From contig JAABTF010000010.1 in NCBI GenBank assembly GCA_011389965.1, positions 1-59,538 on the forward strand: a stretch of 59,538 nucleotides of DNA. The letters are read 5' to 3'. Below, one piece after another: positions 36,732 to 45,933 of this stretch. The notes beneath the pieces are model-generated. The model worked only from the letters and a program-made list of their open reading frames with translations, was not told where the DNA came from and did no database searches. Within the stretch, counting starts at the first letter, position 1, and every line of letters begins with the position of its first letter. The position numbers and the translations under genes were made by a program. Source of the stretch: Halothiobacillus sp. GTDB lineage: Bacteria > Pseudomonadota > Gammaproteobacteria > Halothiobacillales > Halothiobacillaceae.

Positions 36732-36876
36732 CGGGCAGAGGGCCTTGGCGCCGGCGGCGATTGATGTATCAGCAAAGGTCGATTGACAACGATTCTACCA
36801 TCAGCCAGGAGCAGGGAGGAATCGGGATACCTTATGGCAGCCATACGACCCGGCCACCGGATCGGGGCGGCGCCGC

Positions 36877-37830
36877 TCAGCCGATCTTGAGGTAGTCTCC
36901 GCCGTGTTCCTTGAGAAAGGCGAGGAATTCGCGGGCGATGACCGAGAGGGCCTTACCGCGCGGGTAGACGATGTTCCAGTAACGCTCCAGAGGGAAGCCC
37001 TCGACGTCGAGCTTGACCAGTGGGCCAGCTTCGCTTTCCAGGTTGAGCGCATGCTCGGAGACCACGGAGATGCCCAGTTGTCCCACCACGGCATGTTTGA
37101 TCGACTCGTTGCCTTCCAGCACCAGACGTTGCTTGAGGCGGAGTCCGTGCTGGGCAAAGTGTTCTTCGACCTTGTGCCGGATGCCGGAGCCCGGCTCGCG
37201 CATGATGAATGGTTCCTCGGCGATGCGCTGGAGTGAAATGTTCCGTTCGCGGGCGAGCGGATGGTCACGGTGTGCGATGACCACCAGCGGATTAGGTGCG
37301 AACGGGATCATCTCCAGACCGAGCCCACTGTCGGGCACGTGACCGGTGATGTAGAGGTCCGAGAGATTTTCCTCGATCCGCTTGAGGAGCGTGTCCCGGT
37401 TGGAGACCTTCAATTCCATCTCGATGTCGGGGAACTGTTTGGCGAAATCCCCGAGGGCGAGCGGGGCAAAATACTTGGCTGTGGTGATAACCGAGAGGCG
37501 CAGCCGGCCCTTCTTGAGTCCTTTGAGGTCATTGAGCGACATCTCGAGGTTCGACAGGGCATCGATCACGTCGCGACAACCGCGGGCGACGAGATTGCCC
37601 ACCTCCGTCAGGTAGATCTTGCGGCCGATCTGTTCAAACAGCGGCATGCCAACTGTTTCCGAAAGGCTTTTTACCTGGGCGGACACGGTTGGCTGGGTGA
37701 GGAACAATTCCTCGGCCGCCCGCGTGAAGCTCCCCAGTCGGGCGACTGCCTCGACAATCTCGATCTGTCGCAGCGTGGCATGCCGAAGTAGATAACGCGC
37801 GTCGATCTGCCGGCCTTCATCACCTGTCAT
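36877..37830 (-). CDS. CbbR-type LysR transcriptional regulator
   Basis: A 317-residue LysR regulator with the N-terminal helix-turn-helix (SFTRAAEELFLTQPTVSAQV, residues about 34-53) and a CbbR-like effector domain (RLRLSVITTAKYFAPLALGDF, EMELKVSNRDTLLKRI, GSGIRHKVEEHF). It is divergent from dabB across 444 bp. The homologous arrangement in Halothiobacillus neapolitanus is called lcbR beside dabB2/dabA2. The likely effector is a Calvin-cycle or photorespiratory metabolite; that is inference. Confidence 0.92.
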   Translation of the reverse strand: MTGDEGRQIDARYLLRHATLRQIEIVEAVARLGSFTRAAEELFLTQPTVSAQVKSLSETVGMPLFEQIGRKIYLTEVGNLVARGCRDVIDALSNLEMSLNDLKGLKKGRLRLSVITTAKYFAPLALGDFAKQFPDIEMELKVSNRDTLLKRIEENLSDLYITGHVPDSGLGLEMIPFAPNPLVVIAHRDHPLARERNISLQRIAEEPFIMREPGSGIRHKVEEHFAQHGLRLKQRLVLEGNESIKHAVVGQLGISVVSEHALNLESEAGPLVKLDVEGFPLERYWNIVYPRGKALSVIAREFLAFLKEHGGDYLKIG

Positions 37831-38274
37831 TTTCTATTCCCCGAATTCTCGCTTTTCGCATAGATCCTATTCTATTCACTATCGTGACGTTCATCGATGG
37901 GATGCGGCCTTTTTTCCGGCACGCATCGCCTTGTGGCTCGGTCAGGAGGCGCCCAAATGCAGGCCATCCCATCGGAATTTCAATGGCAGTGCATTGATTT
38001 TCGTCTATACATGAACGAAGAGCGATGCAGGCGGCGACTGCCTTTATGGATGACCGAGATCCCGCCGTGGCCACGTTCCACGGGCATCGGGGACAAAAAT
38101 CGGCTGCTCTTTATTGGGCTCTGGCCTCGCAGTTTTCCTTGCATAGATGTAACTCAATGCAACTGGCCGGTAATTCGAATTGGTGCTGGGCCCGCGCCGT
38201 CACTACCTTGCACATCATGCAGCTAGGCCGTTCACCCGCGCTTGCTGTCAGTCATCCTTATCCGGAGAGACATC
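37831..38274. promoter_or_regulatory. Divergent control region of the LysR gene and dabBA
   Basis: A 444-bp intergenic region with lower GC than its surroundings. Near the LysR gene are the palindrome ATAGatcCTAT (37860-37870) and two more CTAT repeats (37872, 37879). Near dabB is an inverted repeat TTGCAT/ATGCAA with a 12-bp spacer (38139-38162). The octamer GCATAGAT occurs in both places (37858 and 38141). These are candidate LysR sites. No open frame within the region is convincing, and no unambiguous -35/-10 pair was found. Confidence 0.5.
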
Positions 38275-39933
38275 ATGGACACATTGATCACCTGGCCGAT
38301 TGCCGGAGCCCTGCTCTTGCTCATGCCGCTAGTCTTGTTACTGGCGGCCGTGCCGTCCACGTTGGGCGGGGTAGAAACCGCCCGTCGCTACCGCCAACGG
38401 GTCCGTTGGGCGGCCATCGGCGCAATGGGCCTCTCCATCGTGGCCACTTTGGCCTATCTGGCGGGTAGCCAGGGGCATCTCACGGCAGCCGCTCTCCCGC
38501 TCCCGGGCGGTATCGGGGCCCTCGCACTCTCCGTGCAGGTCGACCAACTCACTCTCGCTCTGGCGGTACTCGTGGCGTTCGTCGTCACTCTGATCGCCCG
38601 CTACAGCGAGAAGTACCTGGACGGCGACCCTCAGCAGGCTCGCTTCTTCCGCCTGCTGGCCCTGACCGCCGGCTTCTTCATGCTGGTGGTGATCTCGGCG
38701 AACCTCGCTCTGTTCACGCTCGCGATCATCCTGACCGGCTTCTCCCTGCACAAGCTGCTGCTGTTCTACTCGGATCGACCGCGCGCGGTCATGGCCACGC
38801 ACAAGAAGTCGCTGTTCAGCCGCAGTGCCGACGCCTGCCTGATCGGCGCCACCATCCTGATCGGCCATCAGGTCGGCAGCCTCCAGTTCGACGCGATCGT
38901 CGAGTGGACCCGCGCCCAGGACGGCATGCCGCTGGGGATGCACGTCGCGGCCTTCCTGATCGTGCTCGCCGCCATCCTCAAGAGTGCCCAGTTCCCGTTC
39001 CACGGCTGGCTCCTGCAGGTAATGGAGGCCCCGACGCCGGTATCGGCACTGATGCACGCGGGCATCGTCTATAGCGGCGCCATCATCGTGCTGCGGACCA
39101 GCGAGTTTCTGCTCGCCCAGGGCAGCGCGCTGTTCCTGCTGGCCATCGTCGGCCTGGCGACGCTGGTGATCGCCTCCCTGGTCATGCTCACGCAGACCGC
39201 GGTCAAGTCCTCGCTGGCCTGGTCGACCACCGGTCAGCTCGGCTTCATGCTCCTCGAGTTGGGGCTGGGTCTGTTCGCCCTCGCGCTGCTGCACCTGATC
39301 GGCCATTCGCTCTACAAGGCGCATGCCTTCCTCTCCGCCGGCAGCATCCCTGACCAGCTGCGTCAGCCGAAACCGGCGGCCCGCCGTCGCATCGGCTTTG
39401 GCGGCTGGCTGGTCACCGTGGCCGCCAGTCTCGCGCTGACGGCCGCGATGGCCGCCGCCCTCGGCTTGCAGGTCAGCGAGGAGCCGGCACTGCTTGCCCT
39501 GGTCGCGATCGTCGCCCTGGCCGTGGCGCAACTGGTGCTCAAGGCGATCAACGTGGCGCCGACGGCCGGCGGGATCGGCCGCGCCGCCGGGCTGGCCGCG
39601 ATCATGGCCGCGGTCTACTTCGCGCTGCACGAGGCGTTCGTAAGCCTGTTCGGCAACACGGTCGGCGCGATCCCGGACACCCTGACGCTGGCCTACGGCG
39701 CGATGCTGGCGCTGACCACCATCAGCTTCCTGTTCCTCGCCTGGCTGCAGGGCCCCGGCCGAGACCATTTCAACGGCTCGGGCCGAAAGGGTCTGTTCGT
39801 GCACCTCTACAACGGGCTCTATGTCGACCTGCTGGTCGAGCGCGCTGCGCACCGCCTCTGGCCGAACAAGGTCGGCCAACACCGGACGCGCCATGACGCC
39901 ATCAAGGCACAGGCGCCCGTGAGTGCCCAATAA
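38275..39933 (+). CDS. dabB: DabB, cation-translocating subunit of the DAB inorganic-carbon pump
   Basis: A 552-residue proton-conducting membrane protein related to NuoL/MrpA antiporter subunits; in the DAB complex it couples ion flow to CO2 hydration by DabA. It has about 14 hydrophobic helices, with the family segments SVQVDQLTLALAVLVAFVVT and QFPFHGWLLQVMEAPTPVSALMHAGIV and a conserved LIGHSLYKAHAFLSAG. The ATG at 38275 follows GGAGAG. dabA follows 36 bp downstream. The partner regulator gene and gene order match the DAB2 type of Halothiobacillus, without the small gene that lies between dabB2 and dabA2 there. Confidence 0.92.
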   Translation: MDTLITWPIAGALLLLMPLVLLLAAVPSTLGGVETARRYRQRVRWAAIGAMGLSIVATLAYLAGSQGHLTAAALPLPGGIGALALSVQVDQLTLALAVLVAFVVTLIARYSEKYLDGDPQQARFFRLLALTAGFFMLVVISANLALFTLAIILTGFSLHKLLLFYSDRPRAVMATHKKSLFSRSADACLIGATILIGHQVGSLQFDAIVEWTRAQDGMPLGMHVAAFLIVLAAILKSAQFPFHGWLLQVMEAPTPVSALMHAGIVYSGAIIVLRTSEFLLAQGSALFLLAIVGLATLVIASLVMLTQTAVKSSLAWSTTGQLGFMLLELGLGLFALALLHLIGHSLYKAHAFLSAGSIPDQLRQPKPAARRRIGFGGWLVTVAASLALTAAMAAALGLQVSEEPALLALVAIVALAVAQLVLKAINVAPTAGGIGRAAGLAAIMAAVYFALHEAFVSLFGNTVGAIPDTLTLAYGAMLALTTISFLFLAWLQGPGRDHFNGSGRKGLFVHLYNGLYVDLLVERAAHRLWPNKVGQHRTRHDAIKAQAPVSAQ

Positions 39934-39969
39934 TCCTGATACGGCGTCTACCTACTAGGAGGACTCGCC

Positions 39970-42438
39970 ATGACTCTGGCAACTCAAGCACAGCACAGCA
40001 CCGCCCAGACGCCCGAACGCCTCGATCTCGAGCAGGTTCGCCAGCTGGCCGACGCCGCGGGCCGCAAGATCGCTCCCGTCTGGCCGCTGGACTCGTTCGT
40101 TGCGGTCAACCCCTACCTCGGCCTGATCGATCAGTCGTTCAGCCAAGCGAGCGGTTACCTGGGCGCGATCGCCGGCGAACGGACCTTCATGGACCACGAC
40201 TGGTACGCCGCCCAATGGCGCGACGGGCGCCTGACGCGCGAGCACATCGAGCAAGCCGTCGAGCAACTCGGCCACCCGGTAGCCGTCGAGACGGTCATCA
40301 GCGCCCTCGAGTCGCCCCGGAAGACCGGCAGCCCCGTGCCTATGCTGGTCGAGAAGCTCGACCGGCCCGGCGCCGCGCCGATCTCGATCTTCGTGGTCGA
40401 CCAGATCAGCCATTTCCTTGCCGCCCATTTCGACCGCGGCCAGGCCATCTGGACCACCCCCGACGAGTCGGAATCGCTGTACACCGCGTGGCGTGAATAC
40501 ACCCTGATCGACCGCAGTGCGCGCGCCGCCGGCCTGGGCGAGGCACGGGGCTACCTGCGCGAGGTACCCGCCGACCCGATCGAGGCCATCACTTGGGCGA
40601 TCGAGACCCTGCAGCTGCCGGCATCCGTACACGCCGACTACCTGTTCGCCGCGCTCAAGTCGATTAACGGCTGGGCGGCCTACTGCCGCTACCGCCAATG
40701 GGGAGCCGAACTGACTGGCGGCACCTGTGACGACCTCACCGACCTGCTCGCGGTGCGCCTGGTCTGGGAGGCCTTGGCGCTCAAGGCCACCGGCAGCACG
40801 GCCATTCGCCGCGAATGGCAGCGCGAGATCGAACGGCATCACGAGGCCATTGCCGCAGCGGAAAACGAGGCGGTGATCGACGAGGTCATGCTCACCGCCA
40901 CCGAGATCGCCTTCCGCGCCCCCGTGATCCGGCATTTCCGCGAGACGGAAACCAAGCGCGCCGAGGCCGTCCGTCCGCCGATCCAGGCCGCCTTCTGCAT
41001 CGACGTGCGTTCGGAAGTCTTCCGCCGCCACCTGGAGACCAGCTACCCCGGTGCGCAGACCATCGGTTTCGCCGGCTTCTTCGGCGTGCCGCTGGAGTAT
41101 CGGCGCCTGGGCGAGTCGCAGTGCCGCACGCACACGCCGGTGCTGCTCAACCCGGGGGTCGAGGTCGCCGACCGCGTCGAGGGCGACGAGGATCTCGCCA
41201 CCCGACGCGAGCAGCGGGTCGGCAATACCCTGTCGTGGAAGCAGTTCAAGCTCTCGGCCGCCTCCTGCTTCACCTTCGTCGAGTCCGCCGGCCTGACCTA
41301 CATCCCGAAGCTGATCGGCGACACGCTTGGCTGGCACACAGATCCGCCGCCGCCTGACCAGGCCGGCCTGACCGACGAGGAGCGCGCCCGAGTCCATCCG
41401 GCACTCGCCTCCGAGGCCGACCTCGACGCCCGCGTGGGCATGGCCGAAGGCATCCTGCGCGGCCTGGGCCTGACCGGGGAGCTCGCCCCGATCGTGCTCC
41501 TGGCAGGGCACGGCAGCACCACGACCAATAACCCGCACCGCGCGGGCCTGGACTGCGGTGCCTGCGCCGGCCAGACCGGCGAGGTCAGTGCCCGCGTGGC
41601 CGCCGACCTGCTCAATGATCCGGCAATCCGCCCTGGGCTCGCCGAGGGGGGCATCGAAATCCCTGAGGACACGCGTTTTGTCGCCGCGCTGCACGACACC
41701 ACCACCGACGAGGTCGCCCTGCTCGACCTCGAGGAAGAGGCGGTCGACCGGGCGAAGCTCGACGAACTGCGTCAGGCACTGGGACAGGCTGGGGATCTCA
41801 CCCGCCTAGAGCGGCTGGTCACATTGCGCGAGAACCTGAGCGACAACCCGGCGGACCGCGAAGCGGCACGCAAGTCCGTCACGCATCGAGGCCGGGATTG
41901 GTCCGAGGTGCGTCCGGAGTGGGGTTTGGCCGGCAACGCCGCCTTCATCGCCGCGCCGCGCGAGCGGACCCGCGACCTGGATCTGGGCGGCCGGTCGTTC
42001 CTGCACGATTATGACTGGCGTCAAGACGAGGGATTCGGGGTGCTTAACCTGATCCTGACCGCGCCGCTGATCGTGGCGAGCTGGATCAACCTGCAGTACT
42101 ACGGTTCCACCGTGGATAACGAGCGGCAGGGTTCCGGCAACAAGGTATTGCACAACGTGGTCGGTGGCCTTGTCGGGGTGCTCGAGGGCAACGGGGGCGA
42201 CCTGCGGGTCGGCCTGTCGATGCAGTCATTGCACGATGGCGAGACCTGGCGGCACGAGCCGCTGCGCCTGGCGGCTTTCGTCGAGGCCCCGGCCGAGGCC
42301 ATCGACGAGATCGTTGCCGGCAACGAGGGCCTGAGGCACCTGGTCGACAATCGCTGGCTGACGCTGCTTCGGATCGCCGACGACGGCACGGTGTCGCGTC
42401 GGCGGGCCCACGGCGAATGGGTGGCCGAGGCGGCCTGA
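39970..42438 (+). CDS. dabA: DabA, carbonic-anhydrase-like subunit of the DAB inorganic-carbon pump (DUF2309)
   Basis: An 822-residue cytoplasmic, membrane-associated DUF2309 protein. The beta-carbonic-anhydrase-like zinc site is complete: Cys343 and Asp345 in FCIDVRSE, His514 in LAGHGSTTTNNP, and Cys529 in LDCGACAGQTG, at spacings matching H. neapolitanus DabA. The N-terminal PLDSFVAVNPYLGL is the usual family start. The ATG is preceded by AGGAGG. With DabB it converts CO2 to bicarbonate in one direction. A terminator follows at 42466. Confidence 0.94.
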   Translation: MTLATQAQHSTAQTPERLDLEQVRQLADAAGRKIAPVWPLDSFVAVNPYLGLIDQSFSQASGYLGAIAGERTFMDHDWYAAQWRDGRLTREHIEQAVEQLGHPVAVETVISALESPRKTGSPVPMLVEKLDRPGAAPISIFVVDQISHFLAAHFDRGQAIWTTPDESESLYTAWREYTLIDRSARAAGLGEARGYLREVPADPIEAITWAIETLQLPASVHADYLFAALKSINGWAAYCRYRQWGAELTGGTCDDLTDLLAVRLVWEALALKATGSTAIRREWQREIERHHEAIAAAENEAVIDEVMLTATEIAFRAPVIRHFRETETKRAEAVRPPIQAAFCIDVRSEVFRRHLETSYPGAQTIGFAGFFGVPLEYRRLGESQCRTHTPVLLNPGVEVADRVEGDEDLATRREQRVGNTLSWKQFKLSAASCFTFVESAGLTYIPKLIGDTLGWHTDPPPPDQAGLTDEERARVHPALASEADLDARVGMAEGILRGLGLTGELAPIVLLAGHGSTTTNNPHRAGLDCGACAGQTGEVSARVAADLLNDPAIRPGLAEGGIEIPEDTRFVAALHDTTTDEVALLDLEEEAVDRAKLDELRQALGQAGDLTRLERLVTLRENLSDNPADREAARKSVTHRGRDWSEVRPEWGLAGNAAFIAAPRERTRDLDLGGRSFLHDYDWRQDEGFGVLNLILTAPLIVASWINLQYYGSTVDNERQGSGNKVLHNVVGGLVGVLEGNGGDLRVGLSMQSLHDGETWRHEPLRLAAFVEAPAEAIDEIVAGNEGLRHLVDNRWLTLLRIADDGTVSRRRAHGEWVAEAA

Positions 42439-42465
42439 CGGATCGTCGACCGGCACCTGGAAAAC

Positions 42466-42497
42466 AAAACGGCGCGGTCCGATACCGCGCCGTTTTT
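42466..42497. terminator. Terminator after dabA
   Basis: A 13-bp perfect stem (42466-42478 with 42484-42496), a 5-nt loop and a TTTTT end. The A-rich left side makes it work in both directions, so it may also end the leftward csoS1D copy 2 transcript. Confidence 0.88.
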
Positions 42498-42589
42498 GCG
42501 TGCGGACGCCTTGTTTCAGGCGAGGGGAGTGACGATGGAGAGGGGGCGATGGGGAAGGGCAGAGGCCTGCGCCATCCGGATACCTGCCT

Positions 42590-42670
42590 TCAGCGCGTCT
42601 TGCCGCCCTGTGCAGGGTGGATCGGCTGGTGTGGCGGGCGGGCTGGTCGAAGAGGTCGCGGCGATGCCGG
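42590..42670 (-). pseudogene. Deletion relic of a NUDIX gene behind csoS1D copy 2
   Basis: About 80 bp directly downstream of csoS1D copy 2 aligns with the two ends of the NUDIX gene at 35561-36112. The part near 42630-42670 matches its start (HRRDLFDQ against HRNDLLDQ), and 42591-42625 matches its end (SRSTLHRAARR against SRSTLRMVDKTRK). The roughly 470 bp between are missing and the start codon is lost. It shows that the whole csoS1D-NUDIX pair was once duplicated. Confidence 0.75.
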
Positions 42671-42671
42671 G

Positions 42672-43286
42672 TCAGGAAAACGCGGGATTCTCCACCGCGG
42701 CGATGGCGGCCCGGGCGGCCTCGTCGACATCGCCTTCCGTGCCGGCGATGGTCAGGCGGCCGTACTTGCCCACGGCGCGCACGTCGACCAGCGAGATGTT
42801 CGCGGCTTTCTCGGCCTGGTTGGCGGCGTAGGCAATGTACCCGGCGGGCTCGACTTCGAGGATAAACATGCTCGTCATCGGCAGCATCATGTTGCCCGAC
42901 CGGTTCTGGCGGTTGATCAGGACGGTGTGGTCCGGCGTCATGCCGCGGATGATCTCCTGCCAGGCAATCTTGCAGGGCTGGCGCTCGGTCTGATCGCGGC
43001 CGAGGTGTTCCAGGATGGTGTTGCCGGACTGAATGACATCGCTTTGGACGCGGTGGTGGATGACCATTGAGCCGAAGGCGCGCTCGATCACTTGTTGGGC
43101 GAGCCGGACGCTGGAGGCCTCGAGGGCGGCATCGGTCAGCCGGTGGACGGCCATGCCCGGCGAGACCTCCACCCACAGGCAGGCGTCACCCGGGATCGGC
43201 AGGAAGCCCTGAGACACCGTCGCCACGTACTCCGCCAGCTGGGGCTGGAGCGAGTCGATGAAGACGTATGTCCGGAGTTCGATCAT
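42672..43286 (-). CDS. csoS1D: CsoS1D-like tandem-BMC carboxysome shell protein, copy 2
   Basis: A 204-residue paralogue of the protein at 36117-36731, equal in length and differing at perhaps 25-30 positions, mostly conservative. It starts [20 protein letters not shown] and keeps both BMC domains. A visible difference is [12 protein letters not shown] for [12 protein letters not shown] before the second domain, near the part of CsoS1D that lines the trimer. The start at 43286 is the family start; a longer frame to 43313 exists. It lies convergent with dabA. About 245 bp upstream, to 43532, hold no gene that I can support. Confidence 0.93.
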   Translation of the reverse strand: MIELRTYVFIDSLQPQLAEYVATVSQGFLPIPGDACLWVEVSPGMAVHRLTDAALEASSVRLAQQVIERAFGSMVIHHRVQSDVIQSGNTILEHLGRDQTERQPCKIAWQEIIRGMTPDHTVLINRQNRSGNMMLPMTSMFILEVEPAGYIAYAANQAEKAANISLVDVRAVGKYGRLTIAGTEGDVDEAARAAIAAVENPAFS

Positions 43287-43532
43287 GGGGGGAGGGCCTT
43301 GTCGTGGGGGCAATTGGTGTATCAGAAAAATCTGAAGGTCGCGCAGTTTAGCATCAGGGGTAACTGGCAGGAACCGCGGTACCTGATGTGGGCTTTAAGA
43401 TAGGCTTGTCACTGGGCTTCGCCAGCCGTCTCGTGGTCTCGGTCCCGATTCCCGGCCGTCGCGGAATCGGAACCTCAGCCAGCTGCCCGCAAAGCCGACG
43501 CTTAGCCGATATTCGAGGAACGATCTTTTGCC

Positions 43533-44435
43533 ATGCCCCTGACAATCGAGCACTTGCCGGCCATTCTGGACGCCCTTCCCGATCCGCTTTTCGTCCTCTC
43601 GGAAAGCGGGTGGTACCTGGGTGTCTACGGTGGGACGGACACCGGCTATTATCACGACGGATCGCACCTGGTGGGTTGCCATCTGGATGACGTGCTCCCC
43701 GCCGAGAAGGCCGCCGAGGTGGCGGGCCAGATTGCCACCTCCTTGCGCGAGCAGCGGATGCTGAAAGTGGAATACCAGTTGGCGGCGGCAGAGGTGGATG
43801 GCTTGGAGGACGCGGATGGCCCCGCCGAGGCGATCTGGTTCGAAGGCCACATCCAGCCGCTGCCGGTGTCTATCGACGGAGAGCGGGCGGTGATCTGGAT
43901 CGCGCGAAACATCTCTGCGCGCAAGCAACTGGAGGATCGTTTGCGCGAGGCCAGTCTGGTCGATCCGCTGACCGGGACGTTCAACCGCCGCAAGTTGATG
44001 CATGATCTGGATCAACACTTTCAAGAATTGCAGCGCTACGGACACCCTTGTGCCCTGCTCATGCTGGACATCGATCATTTCAAGCAGGTCAACGACCAGT
44101 TCGGGCACGCCGTCGGCGATGAGGCGCTCCGCTCCCTGGTCCGTGTCTGCAAGAATCATCTGCGCGTCAATGATCTCCTCGCTCGCTTCGGTGGAGAGGA
44201 GTTTGTCGTGCTGTTGCCCAACACCCGCATGGAAGAAGCGCGGGAAACCGCGGAACGGCTGCGCTCCCAGGTGGCCGGGGGAGTGGGCGTGGGGGCTGAC
44301 AAGCCCCTTACGATCAGCGTCGGCGTGGCACAGATGAATGCCGCGGATGCGAGTTTCGAGTCGGCGATCAAGCGGGCCGATGATGCGCTCTACCAGGCGA
44401 AAAGGTCCGGGCGCAACCGCGTCGTTTCCGGTTGA
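43533..44435 (+). CDS. PAS-GGDEF diguanylate cyclase
   Basis: A 300-residue cytosolic signalling protein. Residues 1-130 form a PAS-like domain (LPAILDALPDPLFVLSESG, ending with WIARNISARKQLEDRL), followed by a GGDEF domain starting at DPLTGTFNRRKLMHDL. The active site is intact: GGEEF in LLARFGGEEFVVLLPN, with the metal Asp in MLDIDHFKQVND. The inhibitory I-site RxxD five residues before GGEEF reads RVNDLLARF, so RVND is a plausible I-site. It should make c-di-GMP; the signal it senses is unknown. Confidence 0.92.
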   Translation: MPLTIEHLPAILDALPDPLFVLSESGWYLGVYGGTDTGYYHDGSHLVGCHLDDVLPAEKAAEVAGQIATSLREQRMLKVEYQLAAAEVDGLEDADGPAEAIWFEGHIQPLPVSIDGERAVIWIARNISARKQLEDRLREASLVDPLTGTFNRRKLMHDLDQHFQELQRYGHPCALLMLDIDHFKQVNDQFGHAVGDEALRSLVRVCKNHLRVNDLLARFGGEEFVVLLPNTRMEEARETAERLRSQVAGGVGVGADKPLTISVGVAQMNAADASFESAIKRADDALYQAKRSGRNRVVSG

Positions 44436-44586
44436 ATCCAGCAAACCTCGTCAGCCGAATCCGCATTGCGGCCCGGCGGCGTGGACCCGGCTGGCTGCCC
44501 CATGGACGGTCTTCCGCCAGGGGGCTCGGCCGGTTACCCTCTCGAGGTGGGCGCTTTGCCCACCGTTTTCCCGACGGAGAATTTGA

Positions 44587-45933
44587 TTGAGCGATAGTAC
44601 AGAACAGGCATCTTCCGTCACCTGCCAGCCCACGGGCGAGGCGCGAGTGCTGGTGCAGGGATTGCGCGATGCCGTGCCCTACATCCGCGAGCACGAGGGC
44701 CACGTGTTCGTGCTCGCCTTCGGCGGCGAGGCGCTCGACGAACCGGCGAGTTTCGAGCGGTTGATCCGCGACATCGTGCTGATCGCCGATCTGGGCGTGC
44801 GCCTGGTCCTGGTGCCGGGCACCCGTCCGCAGATCAACCGTCGGCTGCAGAACGCCGGCTTCCCGGAGCAATTCCACCAGGGATTGCGGGTCACCGAGCC
44901 CGAAATGATCGAGCCGCTGACCGAGGCGGTAGGTGCCGTGCAGTTCGACGTCATCTCCTGGCTGTCCGCCCGCCTGAGCCTTGCCTCGGGCTCGGGGCTC
45001 GCCCAGCGCGTACTGACTGGCAACTTCATCACCGCGCGCCCCATGGGCGTGATCGACGGCGTGGATCTCGGGCACACGGGGGCGGTGCGGCGCGTGGATG
45101 TCGACGGCGTGCGTGATGCCCTGGGCGACGGTTCGATCGTCGTGCAGACCAACATCGGCTACTCGCCCACCGGCGAGCTGTTCAACCTGCGTTCCGAGGA
45201 CGTCGCCGAGAGCATGGCGGTGGCCCTGGGCGCGGATAAGCTGATCTTTCTCACCGACCCGCTCGAAGACCTGCCCACGGCAATGAGCCTGCGCGAGGTC
45301 GAGGGACTGCTCGACCGGGAAGGCGAGCGGCTGTCGACCGAATTCCAACTCCACCTGCACAGCGCGGTGCGCGCCTGCTCCAAGGGAGTCGATCGCATTC
45401 ACCTGGTCGACCGCGAAGTCGACGGGGCCCTGCTGGTCGAGCTCTATACCCGCGACGGCTGCGGCACGCTGATCACCAGCGAACCCTACGAGCGCATCCG
45501 GCCGGCGACGCTGGACGACATCGGCGGGATTCTCGCCCTTATCGAACCCATGGAGCAGGCCGGCGTGCTGGTGCGCCGCTCGCGCGAGCAACTCGAACTG
45601 GAGACCGATCGCTTCGTCGTGATCGATCGTGATGGCGACATCATCGCCTGCGCCGCCCTCTACCCGTTCCCCGAGGAACAGACCGCCGAACTGGCCGCCC
45701 TGGTGGTGCATCCGGCTTATCAGGGTGGCGGGCGTGCCGCCCGGTTGCTCGGTTTCATGGAAAATCGCGCCCGCTCTCTGGGCCTGAAATCGATCTTTCT
45801 GTTATCCACGCAGACCATGGCCTTCTTCCGCGAACGGGGTTTCGCCGACGAGAACCTCGACCGGCTGCCGGCCGAGCGGCGCGTCTTCTATAACCTCAAG
45901 CGCAATTCGCGCATTTTTCGCAAGTGGCTCTAG
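44587..45933 (+). CDS. argA: N-acetylglutamate synthase ArgA
   Basis: First step of arginine synthesis, acetylation of glutamate. The 448-residue protein has an amino-acid-kinase-like domain (FVLAFGGEALDE, RLVLVPGTRPQINRRL) that binds arginine for feedback control, and a C-terminal GNAT domain (LVVHPAYQGGGRAARLLGF). It starts at a TTG with GGAG about 9 nt upstream; no in-frame ATG or GTG fits the family start. Its end overlaps rsmJ. Confidence 0.95.
   Translation: MSDSTEQASSVTCQPTGEARVLVQGLRDAVPYIREHEGHVFVLAFGGEALDEPASFERLIRDIVLIADLGVRLVLVPGTRPQINRRLQNAGFPEQFHQGLRVTEPEMIEPLTEAVGAVQFDVISWLSARLSLASGSGLAQRVLTGNFITARPMGVIDGVDLGHTGAVRRVDVDGVRDALGDGSIVVQTNIGYSPTGELFNLRSEDVAESMAVALGADKLIFLTDPLEDLPTAMSLREVEGLLDREGERLSTEFQLHLHSAVRACSKGVDRIHLVDREVDGALLVELYTRDGCGTLITSEPYERIRPATLDDIGGILALIEPMEQAGVLVRRSREQLELETDRFVVIDRDGDIIACAALYPFPEEQTAELAALVVHPAYQGGGRAARLLGFMENRARSLGLKSIFLLSTQTMAFFRERGFADENLDRLPAERRVFYNLKRNSRIFRKWL

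Noticed and set aside
38338-39930. A 530-codon open frame antisense to dabB
   Set aside because: It is rich in Gln/Arg/Asp/His, the usual shadow composition, and lies wholly opposite a clear membrane-protein gene.
39955-41694. A 579-codon open frame antisense to dabA
   Set aside because: Shadow of the high-GC dabA gene; no domain or ribosome site.
42226-43176. A long minus-strand frame covering the NUDIX relic
   Set aside because: It is mostly a shadow of csoS1D copy 2 and of dabA; only the short stretch matching the NUDIX ends is meaningful.
44587-45933. Acetylglutamate kinase (argB)
   Set aside because: The kinase-like domain is followed by a complete GNAT domain, which defines ArgA rather than ArgB.
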